Shown piece by piece: positions 20,793-29,221 of a stretch of 34,348 nt of DNA. The notes beneath the pieces are model-generated. The model was not told where the DNA came from. It was given only the letters and a program-made list of their open reading frames with translations, and ran no database searches. The stretch is from a virus: positions 1-34,348 of the IMG/VR virus record IMGVR_UViG_3300025674_000176. One strand, 5' to 3'. Each line of letters starts with the position of its first letter. The first letter of the stretch is position 1. Both the position numbers and the translations under genes were made by a program.

Positions 20793-23042
20793 AGCCCTGT
20801 ACGTCTTGGGCAGGTCTGTGTTCAACTCGTCGTCAGCGTCAGCGACGAACACCCAGTCGTCCTGTTGCTGCGTCACACACTGAGCATAGGCACTCGGCCT
20901 GATGATGTCACTCACAGCCACAGATGGGCTGGATGGCGCAGTCAGCGTGATCTGGTTGCCGACAATGTTCCCAATAAACAGCCCAGTATCCTTGGGAGTG
21001 CCAAACTCATCCATGATGTCAATCGCGTCACCTATGCTAAAGCCCTCAATGTCAGAATCAAAAGGTCCTGATCCCCCTGATTCAGTGAAGGTGTTGGCCG
21101 CAATACTAAACACTGAGGCTGAGGTGACTGAGGCGACCTCGCCTGATGGCGCAATCCAGCCGTCCCTTGGGTGAATCAAGCCGACATCCAACAGCCCATA
21201 GATCACAGCGTGATCACCAACACCCCCAACCTCACCTGTAAAGACCTCGCGCCTACTGACCACCAGCATCGCTGCACCAACACGACCCCTAGACCCATCA
21301 CCAGCAGGGATGAGGTCGTGGGTCACGCTGATTACATCGCCCAAGTCGAACTGTGCTGTGGGCAGGCACTCAACGAACAACAGAGGGATTGGATCGTGGT
21401 AGCGCTGAATGATGGTCTGAATGACCTGTGTCGCAACGTCACGCCTCTTTGTCCCCCTGAGTTTCAAGCTCAGGCTGTTGTGCTCCCCAGGCGGCTGCCG
21501 CCGATACTTGATGGTGTCTCGCGCTGTGATGCGGTGTGGTGGCAGCCCAGGCTCAAGCCTGTACTCAAGCTCAACCTTGTCAATCGCATCAACCAAGTTG
21601 CGGCTGTGGATGATCTGAGCCTCCCTGACTTGACTCTGGACCAAGGTCAAACCACTGCCATATTCGGCGCTGTCTTTGAGCCTGATGATGCTCAGTTGGC
21701 CAGAGGGCAAAGACACCATCGCTGAGAGAAGTGGCCGCAGAATCTCATTGATGAGGTCCCCTAACCTCACACTCTCAGACTCAAAGAAGAACACGTCATC
21801 AAGTGATACCCCAACCTCATCCCCCCACCTCAGAATCCCATCGACATCGACGTAGTTGGCGGGGACGTTGCCAGCCAAGGCGTTGATGCCAAGGTCATAG
21901 GACCCATTAGGACCAGCCACGTTATCGTTGCGCGTCGTCGTCAAGAGTTGAAGGATGAGCTTGCCAGGGTGGCTGGACAGGGGCAGGGTGTTGTCGCCAA
22001 TACTACCACTGTCCACATTACTTGGACTATCTGCGCGAGTGCTGAAGACCTCCCTTGTGTCCGTGTCTTTGTAAGTGGACATGTCTTCAGGCAGGGGTCG
22101 CCCAGCGAACGTCTCTGGGTCTGCCAGCATGTGCAGGTAGAAGTTCGCGCCTTGGTCAATCGCGGTATATGTCCCCTTAATAACAGCGTCCTCGCCCAGC
22201 ATGAAGAGGGCTTGGGTCGGATCGCTGACCACCCCTGAGCCTGCGGCTGGTGCCTCCTGCGTCAACATGGTGGCGACCAAACTGTCAAGTCGAGGGCGCT
22301 GCCCATCAAGCAAGGCATTAATCATCGTGCCCTGACAGCGATCTGAGAGGATCTGCTGGGCATCAATCAGCCCCAACAAACCATCAGCGTTGATGGTGAA
22401 GCTCAGCCCTGTGTCGTCTGTGTCGATGTCTCTGACCACCCCAGACCACAGCACTGACTCATCGGCCTCAGCGTCAACCGTGTCGAGCGGCACCCTGACA
22501 AGCTGAATCAGGCGTCCTGCCAAGGTGTTGAGAGTTTGGAAGACCTCAACGTCGTCAGTCGTGTCAGCCCCATGACTGGGCGCATACGTCCCTAACACTG
22601 CCCTCGTCACATTGTAGCGGTATCCTCCAGAGATGGTGGTCTGGCTTGAGCCATCAACGACCAACGCCTCACGCTCCAAGTAGACCGTGCCATCAATCCC
22701 TGCCGTGTCGAGGTCGATGGTGTTTTGAATGGCCGTCATGTCAGCAATCAAGCGCGCCACGACCCCGTGTCTCAACCTATAGAGCAGCGACCTCAGTTGA
22801 GTCGTGGCTCTAAGGTCAAAGGTCTGGGTGGATATGGTGGCGCGACCGTCTCTGAAGTCAACGTCAGCGCTCAGTTCAGAGGGCCACATCTGCAAGCCGT
22901 CAATGAACAGCCCGTCAGGATCTGCTGTGGCCGCGTCACCAAAGAAGTTGCGCGCATAACAAATGCGATAGCGCTGGTCGGTGGCTGAGGCTGTTGTGTC
23001 GCCCAGCCCCTCGATCTTGATTGCGTGCAAGTACCTTGGCAT
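20790..23042 (-). CDS. Large tail tip/hub protein candidate
   Basis: 750 residues, the longest structural protein in the window. It begins MPRYLHAIKIEGLGDTTASATDQRYRICY; regions such as VYLEREALVVDG, GGYRYNVTRAVLGTYA and SVLWSGVVRDIDTDDTGLSFTINADGLLGLID recall the ring-forming hub folds of siphovirus and myovirus tails, and the C-terminal part has GDVISVTHDLIPAGDG. In the usual order after tape measure and distal tail protein this slot is taken by the tail-associated hub that contacts the host. It carries a motif B site at 21201-21215, encoding DHAVIYG. Exact homologue is not recognised. Confidence 0.65.
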   Translation of the reverse strand: MPRYLHAIKIEGLGDTTASATDQRYRICYARNFFGDAATADPDGLFIDGLQMWPSELSADVDFRDGRATISTQTFDLRATTQLRSLLYRLRHGVVARLIADMTAIQNTIDLDTAGIDGTVYLEREALVVDGSSQTTISGGYRYNVTRAVLGTYAPSHGADTTDDVEVFQTLNTLAGRLIQLVRVPLDTVDAEADESVLWSGVVRDIDTDDTGLSFTINADGLLGLIDAQQILSDRCQGTMINALLDGQRPRLDSLVATMLTQEAPAAGSGVVSDPTQALFMLGEDAVIKGTYTAIDQGANFYLHMLADPETFAGRPLPEDMSTYKDTDTREVFSTRADSPSNVDSGSIGDNTLPLSSHPGKLILQLLTTTRNDNVAGPNGSYDLGINALAGNVPANYVDVDGILRWGDEVGVSLDDVFFFESESVRLGDLINEILRPLLSAMVSLPSGQLSIIRLKDSAEYGSGLTLVQSQVREAQIIHSRNLVDAIDKVELEYRLEPGLPPHRITARDTIKYRRQPPGEHNSLSLKLRGTKRRDVATQVIQTIIQRYHDPIPLLFVECLPTAQFDLGDVISVTHDLIPAGDGSRGRVGAAMLVVSRREVFTGEVGGVGDHAVIYGLLDVGLIHPRDGWIAPSGEVASVTSASVFSIAANTFTESGGSGPFDSDIEGFSIGDAIDIMDEFGTPKDTGLFIGNIVGNQITLTAPSSPSVAVSDIIRPSAYAQCVTQQQDDWVFVADADDELNTDLPKTYRA
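21201..21215. repeat. Motif B site GATCACAGCGTGATC
   Basis: Inside the 750-residue tail gene, encoding DHAVIYG. Identical to 7669-7683. Confidence 0.85.
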
Positions 23043-23929
23043 CAGACCACCTTGAAGGCTGATATCGTGATATCAAAGAGTACAGGGCTGTCCGACACCC
23101 TTGAGGCCACCCCATCAAGGCTGGCCAACCAGCCGTCCTGAGCACCCGGCTGTAGTTGGACGTAATCTGACAGATCGTTGATGTCAGGAAAGAAGCGGCA
23201 GTAGAGGCTTGAATCAAGGCGCGACCAAAGCCGCCTCAACTCATCAAAGCAGGCGTTAACATCACCTGTGGCAGCGCCGATGATTGAAGCATAATCAGCA
23301 TCGTCCACATAAAACTGGTAGACGCTGGCGGCAGGGAGTGTCATCAGCATGATGGTTTTGCGCGTCACGTCCCCATAAGTGTCTCGACTTGTGGTGCCGT
23401 CTGGGCTGGTAGTACTGAGTACTGTTGTGCGCGTCGTCTCTTCAGCCCCTGCGCACAAGCCAGGGTACTCGTCAATCACCCACAAGCCTTGTGCCCTGTT
23501 TGTGGCGGTCCACACTGCGGGGTCAGACACAGGGTCAGCAGGGGCGACCGTGGTTGTGCTGAAACCAAACGTCACCATGCTCACCTCACCACCTGTGACC
23601 TCCAGACTGGTGACACTATCAGCAGCGTCGCCCTTCTCGCGCTGAATCTTGAAGACCCCTTTGTAGGTGCCCGACAGTTGCTCGACCGACCAAGCGCCGT
23701 TCGTGCCTGCTGCAAGCTCAGCAGCCTCAAGCTGGGTGGCCAAGTGGTACAGCAGGTTGACGCCCAAAGCTACCCCATCAACGTCGAGGTCATTGTAGTA
23801 GGTGCCAGCCACAGCAGTAGCCGTGATGGTCGTAGGACCCACAGCAGAGTTGCCCAGCACCAACTCAAACTGGGTGGCAGTCGTGATCTGGTAGGGAAGG
23901 GTGAAAAGACACCTTGTGAAGTTTGCCAT
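23042..23929 (-). CDS. Distal tail protein candidate
   Basis: 295 residues between the tape measure and hub genes, where the distal tail (Dit) protein normally lies. The sequence is mixed alpha/beta, beginning MANFTRCLFTLPYQITTATQFELVLGN and ending in DSPVLFDITISAFKVV. No clear Dit motif is visible, so the call rests on position and size. It overlaps its downstream neighbour by one base and its start lies at the tape measure stop. A motif A site encodes VLST at 23410-23424. Confidence 0.5.
   Translation of the reverse strand: MANFTRCLFTLPYQITTATQFELVLGNSAVGPTTITATAVAGTYYNDLDVDGVALGVNLLYHLATQLEAAELAAGTNGAWSVEQLSGTYKGVFKIQREKGDAADSVTSLEVTGGEVSMVTFGFSTTTVAPADPVSDPAVWTATNRAQGLWVIDEYPGLCAGAEETTRTTVLSTTSPDGTTSRDTYGDVTRKTIMLMTLPAASVYQFYVDDADYASIIGAATGDVNACFDELRRLWSRLDSSLYCRFFPDINDLSDYVQLQPGAQDGWLASLDGVASRVSDSPVLFDITISAFKVV
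23410..23424. repeat. Motif A site TAGTACTGAGTACTG
   Basis: Inside the distal tail candidate gene, encoding VLST; perfect over its inner 13 bases. Confidence 0.9.
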
Positions 23930-25839
23930 CAGAAAGCCCCCATCCTGCGACCCAAGTACCTTGAGCGGCGCTGACGCGCAATATCGTCCACAATCGCCAC
24001 CATCTCAGGCTGAATCGACCTGCCGCCAATAATCACCTCAATATTGGTGACAGCGCCCTCACCACCCCCTGATGGGCGCAACTCGCGTGTGAGTTCTTTC
24101 ACCAAGTCTTTTTCCTCTTTTTTCTTCTTGCTGCGACCTGCGCCCCCACTACTGCCAGCGTTGGCAGAACCCTTGGCGAGGGCCATGCCGCCAAGAAACT
24201 TCAGCGCCAGACCAGCAGCAATCAAGGCCGAGCCGATTGCTGGGTTGAAGAGGATCAAGCCAGCGCCCTGCTTGATGAACAGGTCGCCATAAGTGTTGGC
24301 AATATCGCCAGCAACGTCGAGCATCGCGTCTTTAAACTCAGAGAGGGTGGACTCACCCATAGCAAACGCCCCAAGGAAGTTGAAGACTTCCTCTGACATG
24401 GCGCTGAAGCTCGACACCGTGGTGTCCCACAACTCAAGCATCGTTTCTTTAAAGGTATCCACCACTTTATGGAAGTTGCCGCCAATAATGTCGGTGTCTT
24501 CCTGAAACTCTGCGAGCGCTGCACGAGCCGCATCTATATCTGCGGTCATCTGAGGCATCGCTTGTTGGTAGGCAAAAATCCTCTCTTGAAAAGGGTCGTA
24601 CTCAAAGTGAAGCTCAGGGTCCATAGCCTTGCCCCTGGCCGTCTCCACTTCACCCCTGGCTGCTGCCAGGGCTGCTGCCACAGGATCGGCTGGCGCTTCT
24701 TTGGCGTCAGGGTCTCTATCAAGGGTGATGGTTGCTGCTGTGCCCTTGGACTTCTCTAAACCCTGGATCATATTGGTTAGCCCGTCATTCCATTTCTCAA
24801 GGCCATCGTAGATCTCAGAAAAGTCGTCCTTAATGCCAGCGAAGATGCGGTGATGCGCCGCTGCTGCCTGATCTGCGCCAGCCGTGGCCCTCCTCAGCCT
24901 GCGTTTAAGCTCATCCTCAGTGCCAAAGAATTGATCCAGCATTGTGCTGGGCACACCCAGATCTTCCAGCCCTGTGCGGATCGCCTTGGCAACTGACAAC
25001 ATCATCTCTGCTGCCAGATCTGGTATCCCAGAAAAGGCATTGACCACAATGGCAGCCAGGCCACCTATGGCAGTGCCAATGCCCGTGATGATCGCCTTGA
25101 TGCCAAGGATGCCGTTGCCTATGAACCTGACGCCTTTCAACACAGCGATAAAGATATCGCGCATCGCGTCTGCAACCTGGGTGCTGTCCCTTACCACATC
25201 CCCATTGAATTTCTTGACCTTGCCATGGCTCGTTTCCATGGCGTTGCCAAAGCCAATCACATCAAGCAGCACCTGCCCCAAGATGGCGGCTGTCTTCCTT
25301 AGCTCGGATTTGAGCGAGTCAACCTGCTGGGTGTATTTTTTGTTGGTGGCGATGCCCTGTGTCACAGAGAACTCAAGCGCCTTGAAGCCAGCCATCGCGG
25401 CTGCTGCGCCAACCACCAGTCCAGCGATGGCTGCACCAGCAGGGCCACTGGCGATTATCGAGAAGCGCTCAAGGGTGTCACCAGCGAGGGTGCCAGACGC
25501 GCCCATAGCCCTGAAGGCGCTGGCTGCTTCCTCCAAAGACATCCTTGACTTCTTTGAGGCTTCGGCTGCCCCAGCGGTCGCCTTACCAGCGGACCTGATT
25601 TTTGGGGCAGCCTTCGCTGCTGCTGAGCCCACCTCTTCGCGTGCATCAGCCAAGACCTTGAAACTAGCAGCGGCATCCTTGGCCGCATCCCCAGCTTTCT
25701 TTGTGTTGGTGGTGAGCGTCTTGAGCGTCTTACCAGCGTTCTTAGACGCGGTGTCGGCCTTCTCAATATCTGCGGTCAGTTGCTGGAATTGCTCCAACCC
25801 CTGTACGATTACTTTTGCAACAAGTGAGAATGTGGCCAT
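23929..25839 (-). CDS. Tape measure protein
   Basis: 636 residues. A long Ala/Lys-rich helical N-terminal part (TADIEKADTASKNAGKTLKTLTTNTKKAGDAAKDAAASFK) is followed by a central hydrophobic block with membrane-like segments (GPAGAAIAGLVVGAAAAMAGF; GIKAIITGIGTAIGGLAAIVVNAF) and a C-terminal helical region ending in a basic tip. This is the standard architecture of siphovirus tape measure proteins, which set tail length and are ejected with the DNA. At about 1.5 angstrom per residue the tail would be about 95 nm. It lies right after the tail chaperone pair. Motif A and motif B sites are just upstream. Confidence 0.85.
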   Translation of the reverse strand: MATFSLVAKVIVQGLEQFQQLTADIEKADTASKNAGKTLKTLTTNTKKAGDAAKDAAASFKVLADAREEVGSAAAKAAPKIRSAGKATAGAAEASKKSRMSLEEAASAFRAMGASGTLAGDTLERFSIIASGPAGAAIAGLVVGAAAAMAGFKALEFSVTQGIATNKKYTQQVDSLKSELRKTAAILGQVLLDVIGFGNAMETSHGKVKKFNGDVVRDSTQVADAMRDIFIAVLKGVRFIGNGILGIKAIITGIGTAIGGLAAIVVNAFSGIPDLAAEMMLSVAKAIRTGLEDLGVPSTMLDQFFGTEDELKRRLRRATAGADQAAAAHHRIFAGIKDDFSEIYDGLEKWNDGLTNMIQGLEKSKGTAATITLDRDPDAKEAPADPVAAALAAARGEVETARGKAMDPELHFEYDPFQERIFAYQQAMPQMTADIDAARAALAEFQEDTDIIGGNFHKVVDTFKETMLELWDTTVSSFSAMSEEVFNFLGAFAMGESTLSEFKDAMLDVAGDIANTYGDLFIKQGAGLILFNPAIGSALIAAGLALKFLGGMALAKGSANAGSSGGAGRSKKKKEEKDLVKELTRELRPSGGGEGAVTNIEVIIGGRSIQPEMVAIVDDIARQRRSRYLGRRMGAF

Positions 25840-25851
25840 CGTCGCCCCTCT

Positions 25852-25866
25852 GATCGTGCTGTGATC
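25852..25866. repeat. Motif B site GATCGTGCTGTGATC
   Basis: Intergenic upstream of the tape measure gene; reverse complement of 28335-28349. Confidence 0.85.
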
Positions 25867-25867
25867 G

Positions 25868-25882
25868 TATTACTGAGTAATA
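25868..25882. repeat. Motif A palindrome TATTACTGAGTAATA
   Basis: Perfect palindrome, intergenic upstream of the tape measure gene, one base from a motif B site. Confidence 0.9.
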
Positions 25883-25885
25883 AAA

Positions 25886-26125
25886 TCACCTCTTCTTCTT
25901 AGCGGCCTTCTTGTGCAAGTCGGCCCAGGCTGCCCTGATGGCTCTTTGCACCATGACCTCCCTGACGGGATGATCATATAGTGACCCCTGTCGCCAAGGT
26001 TGCAAGCCCCCCATCTCAGAAGCCACGTCAGCGTGCAGGTTCAGGTGCCAAAGCACCCAAGGGGACACACAGCGGGTCACTGCACTTGTCGCCCCCGCCT
26101 TTATCAAGCGCACCCCCCGTTTCAC
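25886..26125 (-). CDS. Second tail assembly chaperone candidate
   Basis: 79 residues, start GTG at 26125 overlapping the stop of the preceding gene by four bases (GTGA). Position between tail tube and tape measure, and the overlap in the -1 frame, are those of the lambda G/T-type chaperone pair. G-rich runs flank the junction and could favour a -1 slip producing a fusion, though they are not a standard heptamer in the right frame. The protein ends in a basic tail (HKKAAKKKR). No family is recognised; the call is positional. Confidence 0.5.
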   Translation of the reverse strand: MKRGVRLIKAGATSAVTRCVSPWVLWHLNLHADVASEMGGLQPWRQGSLYDHPVREVMVQRAIRAAWADLHKKAAKKKR

Positions 26126-26520
26126 TCCCCCCGCTCTTGCTCAGTCAGCGAGGACTTCTTTTGAGTCGCTGTGGCGAGCTTGAGCAGTTCGTCAGCCGCG
26201 AAGAGACGCGCCATCTCACAACGCCCCTCAAAGTCCGCATCGGCCCATCGCTGAGGCCAGTCAGCACCGCCACCTGGGTAGTAGTCCCAGCGCCCCCCAA
26301 GACGCTCAACGACGACAGCAGCCCCAGCCGCCATCGCAGCGATGTTGTCTGCTGCTGTCTCACCCTTGAGGGTGGCCAGCGCCTCAGCCCCTGCCAAGGT
26401 AATGACAGGGACAAGGACAAAGTGGGGATGGTCGGCGCACTCTGGCTCAAAGGTCGCCTCATCAACCCTGTCGGCATCAAGGCTGGCCCAAACGTTCTCT
26501 CGTTTCTTGAAGTAGCTCAT
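26122..26520 (-). CDS. First tail assembly chaperone candidate
   Basis: 132 residues directly after the tail tube gene, the usual site of the G-type tail chaperone. It is mixed helical and acidic toward the C terminus. The end, in the minus-strand frame, runs through six G residues just before the TGA shared with the next start. No sequence family is recognised. Size fits lambda G (~140). Confidence 0.5.
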   Translation of the reverse strand: MSYFKKRENVWASLDADRVDEATFEPECADHPHFVLVPVITLAGAEALATLKGETAADNIAAMAAGAAVVVERLGGRWDYYPGGGADWPQRWADADFEGRCEMARLFAADELLKLATATQKKSSLTEQERGE

Positions 26521-26543
26521 CTGTTACACCTCTGTGAGTCTTT

Positions 26544-26553
26544 GATTTAAATC
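26544..26553. repeat. Motif C GATTTAAATC at tail tube stop
   Basis: Within TGATTTAAATCA (26543-26554); its minus-strand TGA is the tail tube stop codon. Confidence 0.85.
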
Positions 26554-27721
26554 AGCTATTGTCCCTGTAGAAAGTGATGGCAAACACACCAACATTGGTC
26601 GGCGTCACATCGACGTAGAGACCGTTGGTGATGTTGTAGTCAAACAACTGCGAAGGCGAGGCACCCACCTCTGGGCTGCCGGTAGTCGCATCTTCAGGAT
26701 ACTTGACCTCGACCTCAAGCTCATAGACCCTGCGCTTTCCAGCCTCAGCATGATTGACCCCGACGATCTGACAGTAGCAGTTGACCGCGAAGAACGTAGG
26801 AGCCCCGCCCGCGTCGTTCTGGTCAATCTTGAACCTGAACTCAAGCGGCGTGCCGTCTCGACGCAGGGCATAGGGGTCGAAGGCGCTAGCGTCGTTAAGC
26901 TGCCCCTCTTCAATGATGATGGTCCCTGTGACAGGACCAGCACCCGCCAATCTGTTGCGAGATGCACCCAAGCCGCGCTGTTCTTCAGGCTCCATGTTGC
27001 CATTGAAGGTGGCCGACACAATTTGAAACAAGCCGCTGGGCGAGCCAATGGAGCCGCCGCCATACACGTCGTCGGTGGTCAGGTTGACCAACTCAACAGT
27101 GCTCACACCTCGGTTGGCCACAAAGGGCTTGTCGGTGTAATAGGTGACAGCCTTTGTCTCTGACAAGAAGCTCTGGTACGTCTCGCTCTCAGTGGCAGCC
27201 ACAGTCGCAAGGCCACCAGTCAGCCCCAGCTTGACCCGCTCACCATCAACGATGGACAACTCCCAACCAGCGCGTGCCCCGCGAGCTTGGAGCCTGTTGG
27301 CGTCAAGCCCATCTGCGGTGTACTCAAATGCCTCAAAGCTGATCGACTCATGGTTGGTGCTTTGCAGGATGTAGAGTGCCACGTCCTCAGTCACTGTGCT
27401 GAAGAGGTCACGGGCGAAGCCGCAGCACCTCAGCCACACATCAGGGTGGGGTGGCGTCAGGGCGCTTGCAGCAAACCCATCAGGCAGCGCCATCTCAGTG
27501 CTACCGCTCCAAGAGATGCGCGTCGGTCCCTCAACTGAGCGCACCCCATGACGCTCAGGGGCGAGGGGCAATCGCTGAATGTTGTCGCTCTCATACTGCC
27601 ACTCGATCTCTTCAAAGAAGACAGCATTAGAACTGCTCAGCGACTCTTTGGTGCCTGATGTAACTTCGACAGCGGCGAGGACTTTGCCAATCGCCGGAAT
27701 GATGAGTTTGGACTCACTCAT
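26552..27721 (-). CDS. Major tail (tube) protein
   Basis: 389 residues. The N-terminal region (AIGKVLAAVEVTSGTKESLSSSNAVFFEEIEWQYESDNIQRLPLAPERHG) and SALTPPHPDVWLRCCGF resemble siphovirus tail tube proteins, with alternating strands for the rest (GTIIIEEGQ; PLEFRFKIDQ). It is placed between the terminator and chaperone genes as expected. The length suggests an extra C-terminal domain. The stop codon TGA is part of a TGATTTAAATCA palindrome. Start adjoins the stop of the upstream gene. Confidence 0.75.
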   Translation of the reverse strand: MSESKLIIPAIGKVLAAVEVTSGTKESLSSSNAVFFEEIEWQYESDNIQRLPLAPERHGVRSVEGPTRISWSGSTEMALPDGFAASALTPPHPDVWLRCCGFARDLFSTVTEDVALYILQSTNHESISFEAFEYTADGLDANRLQARGARAGWELSIVDGERVKLGLTGGLATVAATESETYQSFLSETKAVTYYTDKPFVANRGVSTVELVNLTTDDVYGGGSIGSPSGLFQIVSATFNGNMEPEEQRGLGASRNRLAGAGPVTGTIIIEEGQLNDASAFDPYALRRDGTPLEFRFKIDQNDAGGAPTFFAVNCYCQIVGVNHAEAGKRRVYELEVEVKYPEDATTGSPEVGASPSQLFDYNITNGLYVDVTPTNVGVFAITFYRDNS

Positions 27722-28288
27722 TTAAAGCCCCCTGGCGTCGAGGACGCGCATGGTTATGGTGAAGCGTGATGTGTACGCATACCGCGCAGGGTCGGTCCTG
27801 TCGAAGGGTACAGGGTCGGTCCCAAGCGGTGTGATATTATAAGCACTGCTGGCGGTCGATGCACAGAGGTATCGGCGCAAGCAGTAACTTGCGATCTGCT
27901 CAAGGACCCCAGCGGTCTGCCATCCGGCGTCTTCAGGGGTCGGCGCAGGGTCATTTCCTGATGAGGCCAAGACGAAGCCCTTGACGCCGCAAGTGACCGT
28001 CAACTCAAAGTCTTGGTCCTCAACAGCCAGCGCTGCTGTGCGTCGCGGCTCACCAACCCTGCGTGCAGACAAGAGTACATACTGGGTCGCCTGTACTGGG
28101 ATGCGGTCGCCTTGGCTGACGTACACGTTGCGCCCATTCAGGGTAGCGCCATCTTGACGTGCGTCAGGCAGATAGTCATCAACGCCCTCAGTGATGAGGG
28201 TCGATCTGGCTGTGTTGAAGTTGTCGCGGATCACCGTCTTCGCCGTCTTGAGCAGCGTGTAGTGTCCTTGATTTACAGTGATCGCCAT
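27722..28288 (-). CDS. Tail terminator/completion protein candidate
   Basis: 188 residues just before the tail tube gene and after the gp10-like gene, the usual slot for the protein that caps the tail tube at the head end. Sequence is mixed, with RYAYTSRFTITMRVLDARGL at the C terminus forming strands. No family is recognised, so the call is from gene order. Confidence 0.5.
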   Translation of the reverse strand: MAITVNQGHYTLLKTAKTVIRDNFNTARSTLITEGVDDYLPDARQDGATLNGRNVYVSQGDRIPVQATQYVLLSARRVGEPRRTAALAVEDQDFELTVTCGVKGFVLASSGNDPAPTPEDAGWQTAGVLEQIASYCLRRYLCASTASSAYNITPLGTDPVPFDRTDPARYAYTSRFTITMRVLDARGL

Positions 28289-28289
28289 A

Positions 28290-28613
28290 TCAGCCCCTCT
28301 CTAACAGGTCTTCGAGGTATGAAGCCATTGAGGCGATCACAGCACGATCATCCGGCTCAGGCAGTTCCTGATACTTGGCATAATCGAGCTTTGTGTAGAT
28401 GCCGATATTACCAGCCACAGAGTCAACGTGGTGGTTCTTGTCGCGGGTGCGCGTCAACGATTTGAGCAGGTCGCCCTTATCTTTAGGGATGGCTGAGCGC
28501 TGTCTCTTGAACTCGTCTGTGACAGCCTCATCAACGACCCGAACCATGTCAGCGTCCACACGTTGAGGCAGGCGCTTGACTGCTGCGACCAACTTGTCAA
28601 AGCCCTCAAACAT
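28290..28613 (-). CDS. HK97 gp10-like neck protein
   Basis: 107 residues. MFEGFDKLVAAVKRLPQRVDADMVRVVDEAV, then IPKDKGDLLKSLTRT, and a C-terminal YAKYQELPEP match the small HK97 gp10-like family, which links head and tail. Its order between connector and terminator fits. It carries a motif B site at 28335-28349, encoding DRAVIAS. Confidence 0.75.
   Translation of the reverse strand: MFEGFDKLVAAVKRLPQRVDADMVRVVDEAVTDEFKRQRSAIPKDKGDLLKSLTRTRDKNHHVDSVAGNIGIYTKLDYAKYQELPEPDDRAVIASMASYLEDLLERG
28335..28349. repeat. Motif B site GATCACAGCACGATC
   Basis: Inside the gp10-like gene, encoding DRAVIAS. Confidence 0.8.
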
Positions 28614-29134
28614 CAGAACTCAAAGCCTCCCTCATCGACCCCCAAAAGGTTTGAGCGCCCATCAAACTGACGACGTGCGCGCTTGGCAGTCAAGGTCGTG
28701 GACAGCCCCAGGTCAGCGAATCTGGTGCGCGGCGCACTGACCGACGAGGGGTCAGCCACCCTACCAAGGGCTCTGGCTGGGTTGTCCAACAGCAGGTCAA
28801 GCTCAGCCTTGAGGTCTTCAAGCAGGGCTGTCGTGTCTGCGTCGATGGTCGTAGGGTGGTGGGACGCCCTCAAGATCGAGGGGATTGCAGCCGCGACCAC
28901 CAAGCGCTGAGCATTGTAGTACTCAGTACTAGTCGCGTCAGCCGCAATCTCTGTGCTCGTCCCTGAGCCAAAGGCACCATCAATCAAGCCGTTCACCCGC
29001 GCTGCTGCCGCCTGTATCAGGGTGGTGGCCCTAGCAGTGGTCAACAAGATGCCCGTGCCTGAATCAATGATGATCTGGGGAAGGCTCGCCAGGATTCGGT
29101 CGGCGTCAACGCCAAATGTCTGAACTGCTGCCAT
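28613..29134 (-). CDS. Head-tail connector candidate
   Basis: 173 residues, largely helical, in the position of gp6/DUF1320-type connectors that extend the portal after packaging. The sequence includes LIQAAAARVNGLIDGAFG and LLEDLKAELDLLLDNP. It overlaps the gp10-like gene by one base. A motif A palindrome (28917-28931) encodes TSTEYYN near the middle. Family assignment is positional. Confidence 0.55.
   Translation of the reverse strand: MAAVQTFGVDADRILASLPQIIIDSGTGILLTTARATTLIQAAAARVNGLIDGAFGSGTSTEIAADATSTEYYNAQRLVVAAAIPSILRASHHPTTIDADTTALLEDLKAELDLLLDNPARALGRVADPSSVSAPRTRFADLGLSTTLTAKRARRQFDGRSNLLGVDEGGFEF
28917..28931. repeat. Motif A palindrome TAGTACTCAGTACTA
   Basis: Perfect palindrome inside the connector gene, encoding TSTEYYN in a different frame from most other sites. 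Confidence 0.9.
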
Positions 29135-29156
29135 AGCAAGCCTCCTAGTGTGTGGA

Positions 29157-29196
29157 GACCCCCCAAGGCGCGAGGTGTAGGACGCCTTGAGGGGTC
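29157..29196 (-). terminator. Large hairpin downstream of the major capsid gene (1 of 2)
   Basis: A 14-base stem with one mismatch (29157-29170 with 29183-29196) and a 12-base loop. No T run follows on the minus strand, so it is probably a partial terminator or an mRNA-stabilising or processing element after the highly expressed capsid gene. Confidence 0.55.
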
Positions 29197-29197
29197 G

Positions 29198-29219
29198 TTG
29201 GTCAGCCTAAGCTAACCAA
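29198..29219 (-). other. Hairpin directly after the major capsid stop (2 of 2)
   Basis: TTGGTCAGC and GCTAACCAA form a 9-bp stem with one wobble and a four-base loop (CTAA). It lies three bases beyond the capsid stop and one base from the next hairpin, so the 87-base gap is nearly all structure. Confidence 0.55.
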
Positions 29220-29221
29220 GA

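Noticed and set aside
24944-25864. 306-codon open frame on the plus strand
   Set aside because: It is antisense to the tape measure gene, low-complexity, and an effect of that gene's Ala-rich codon bias; no ribosome binding site or family signal.
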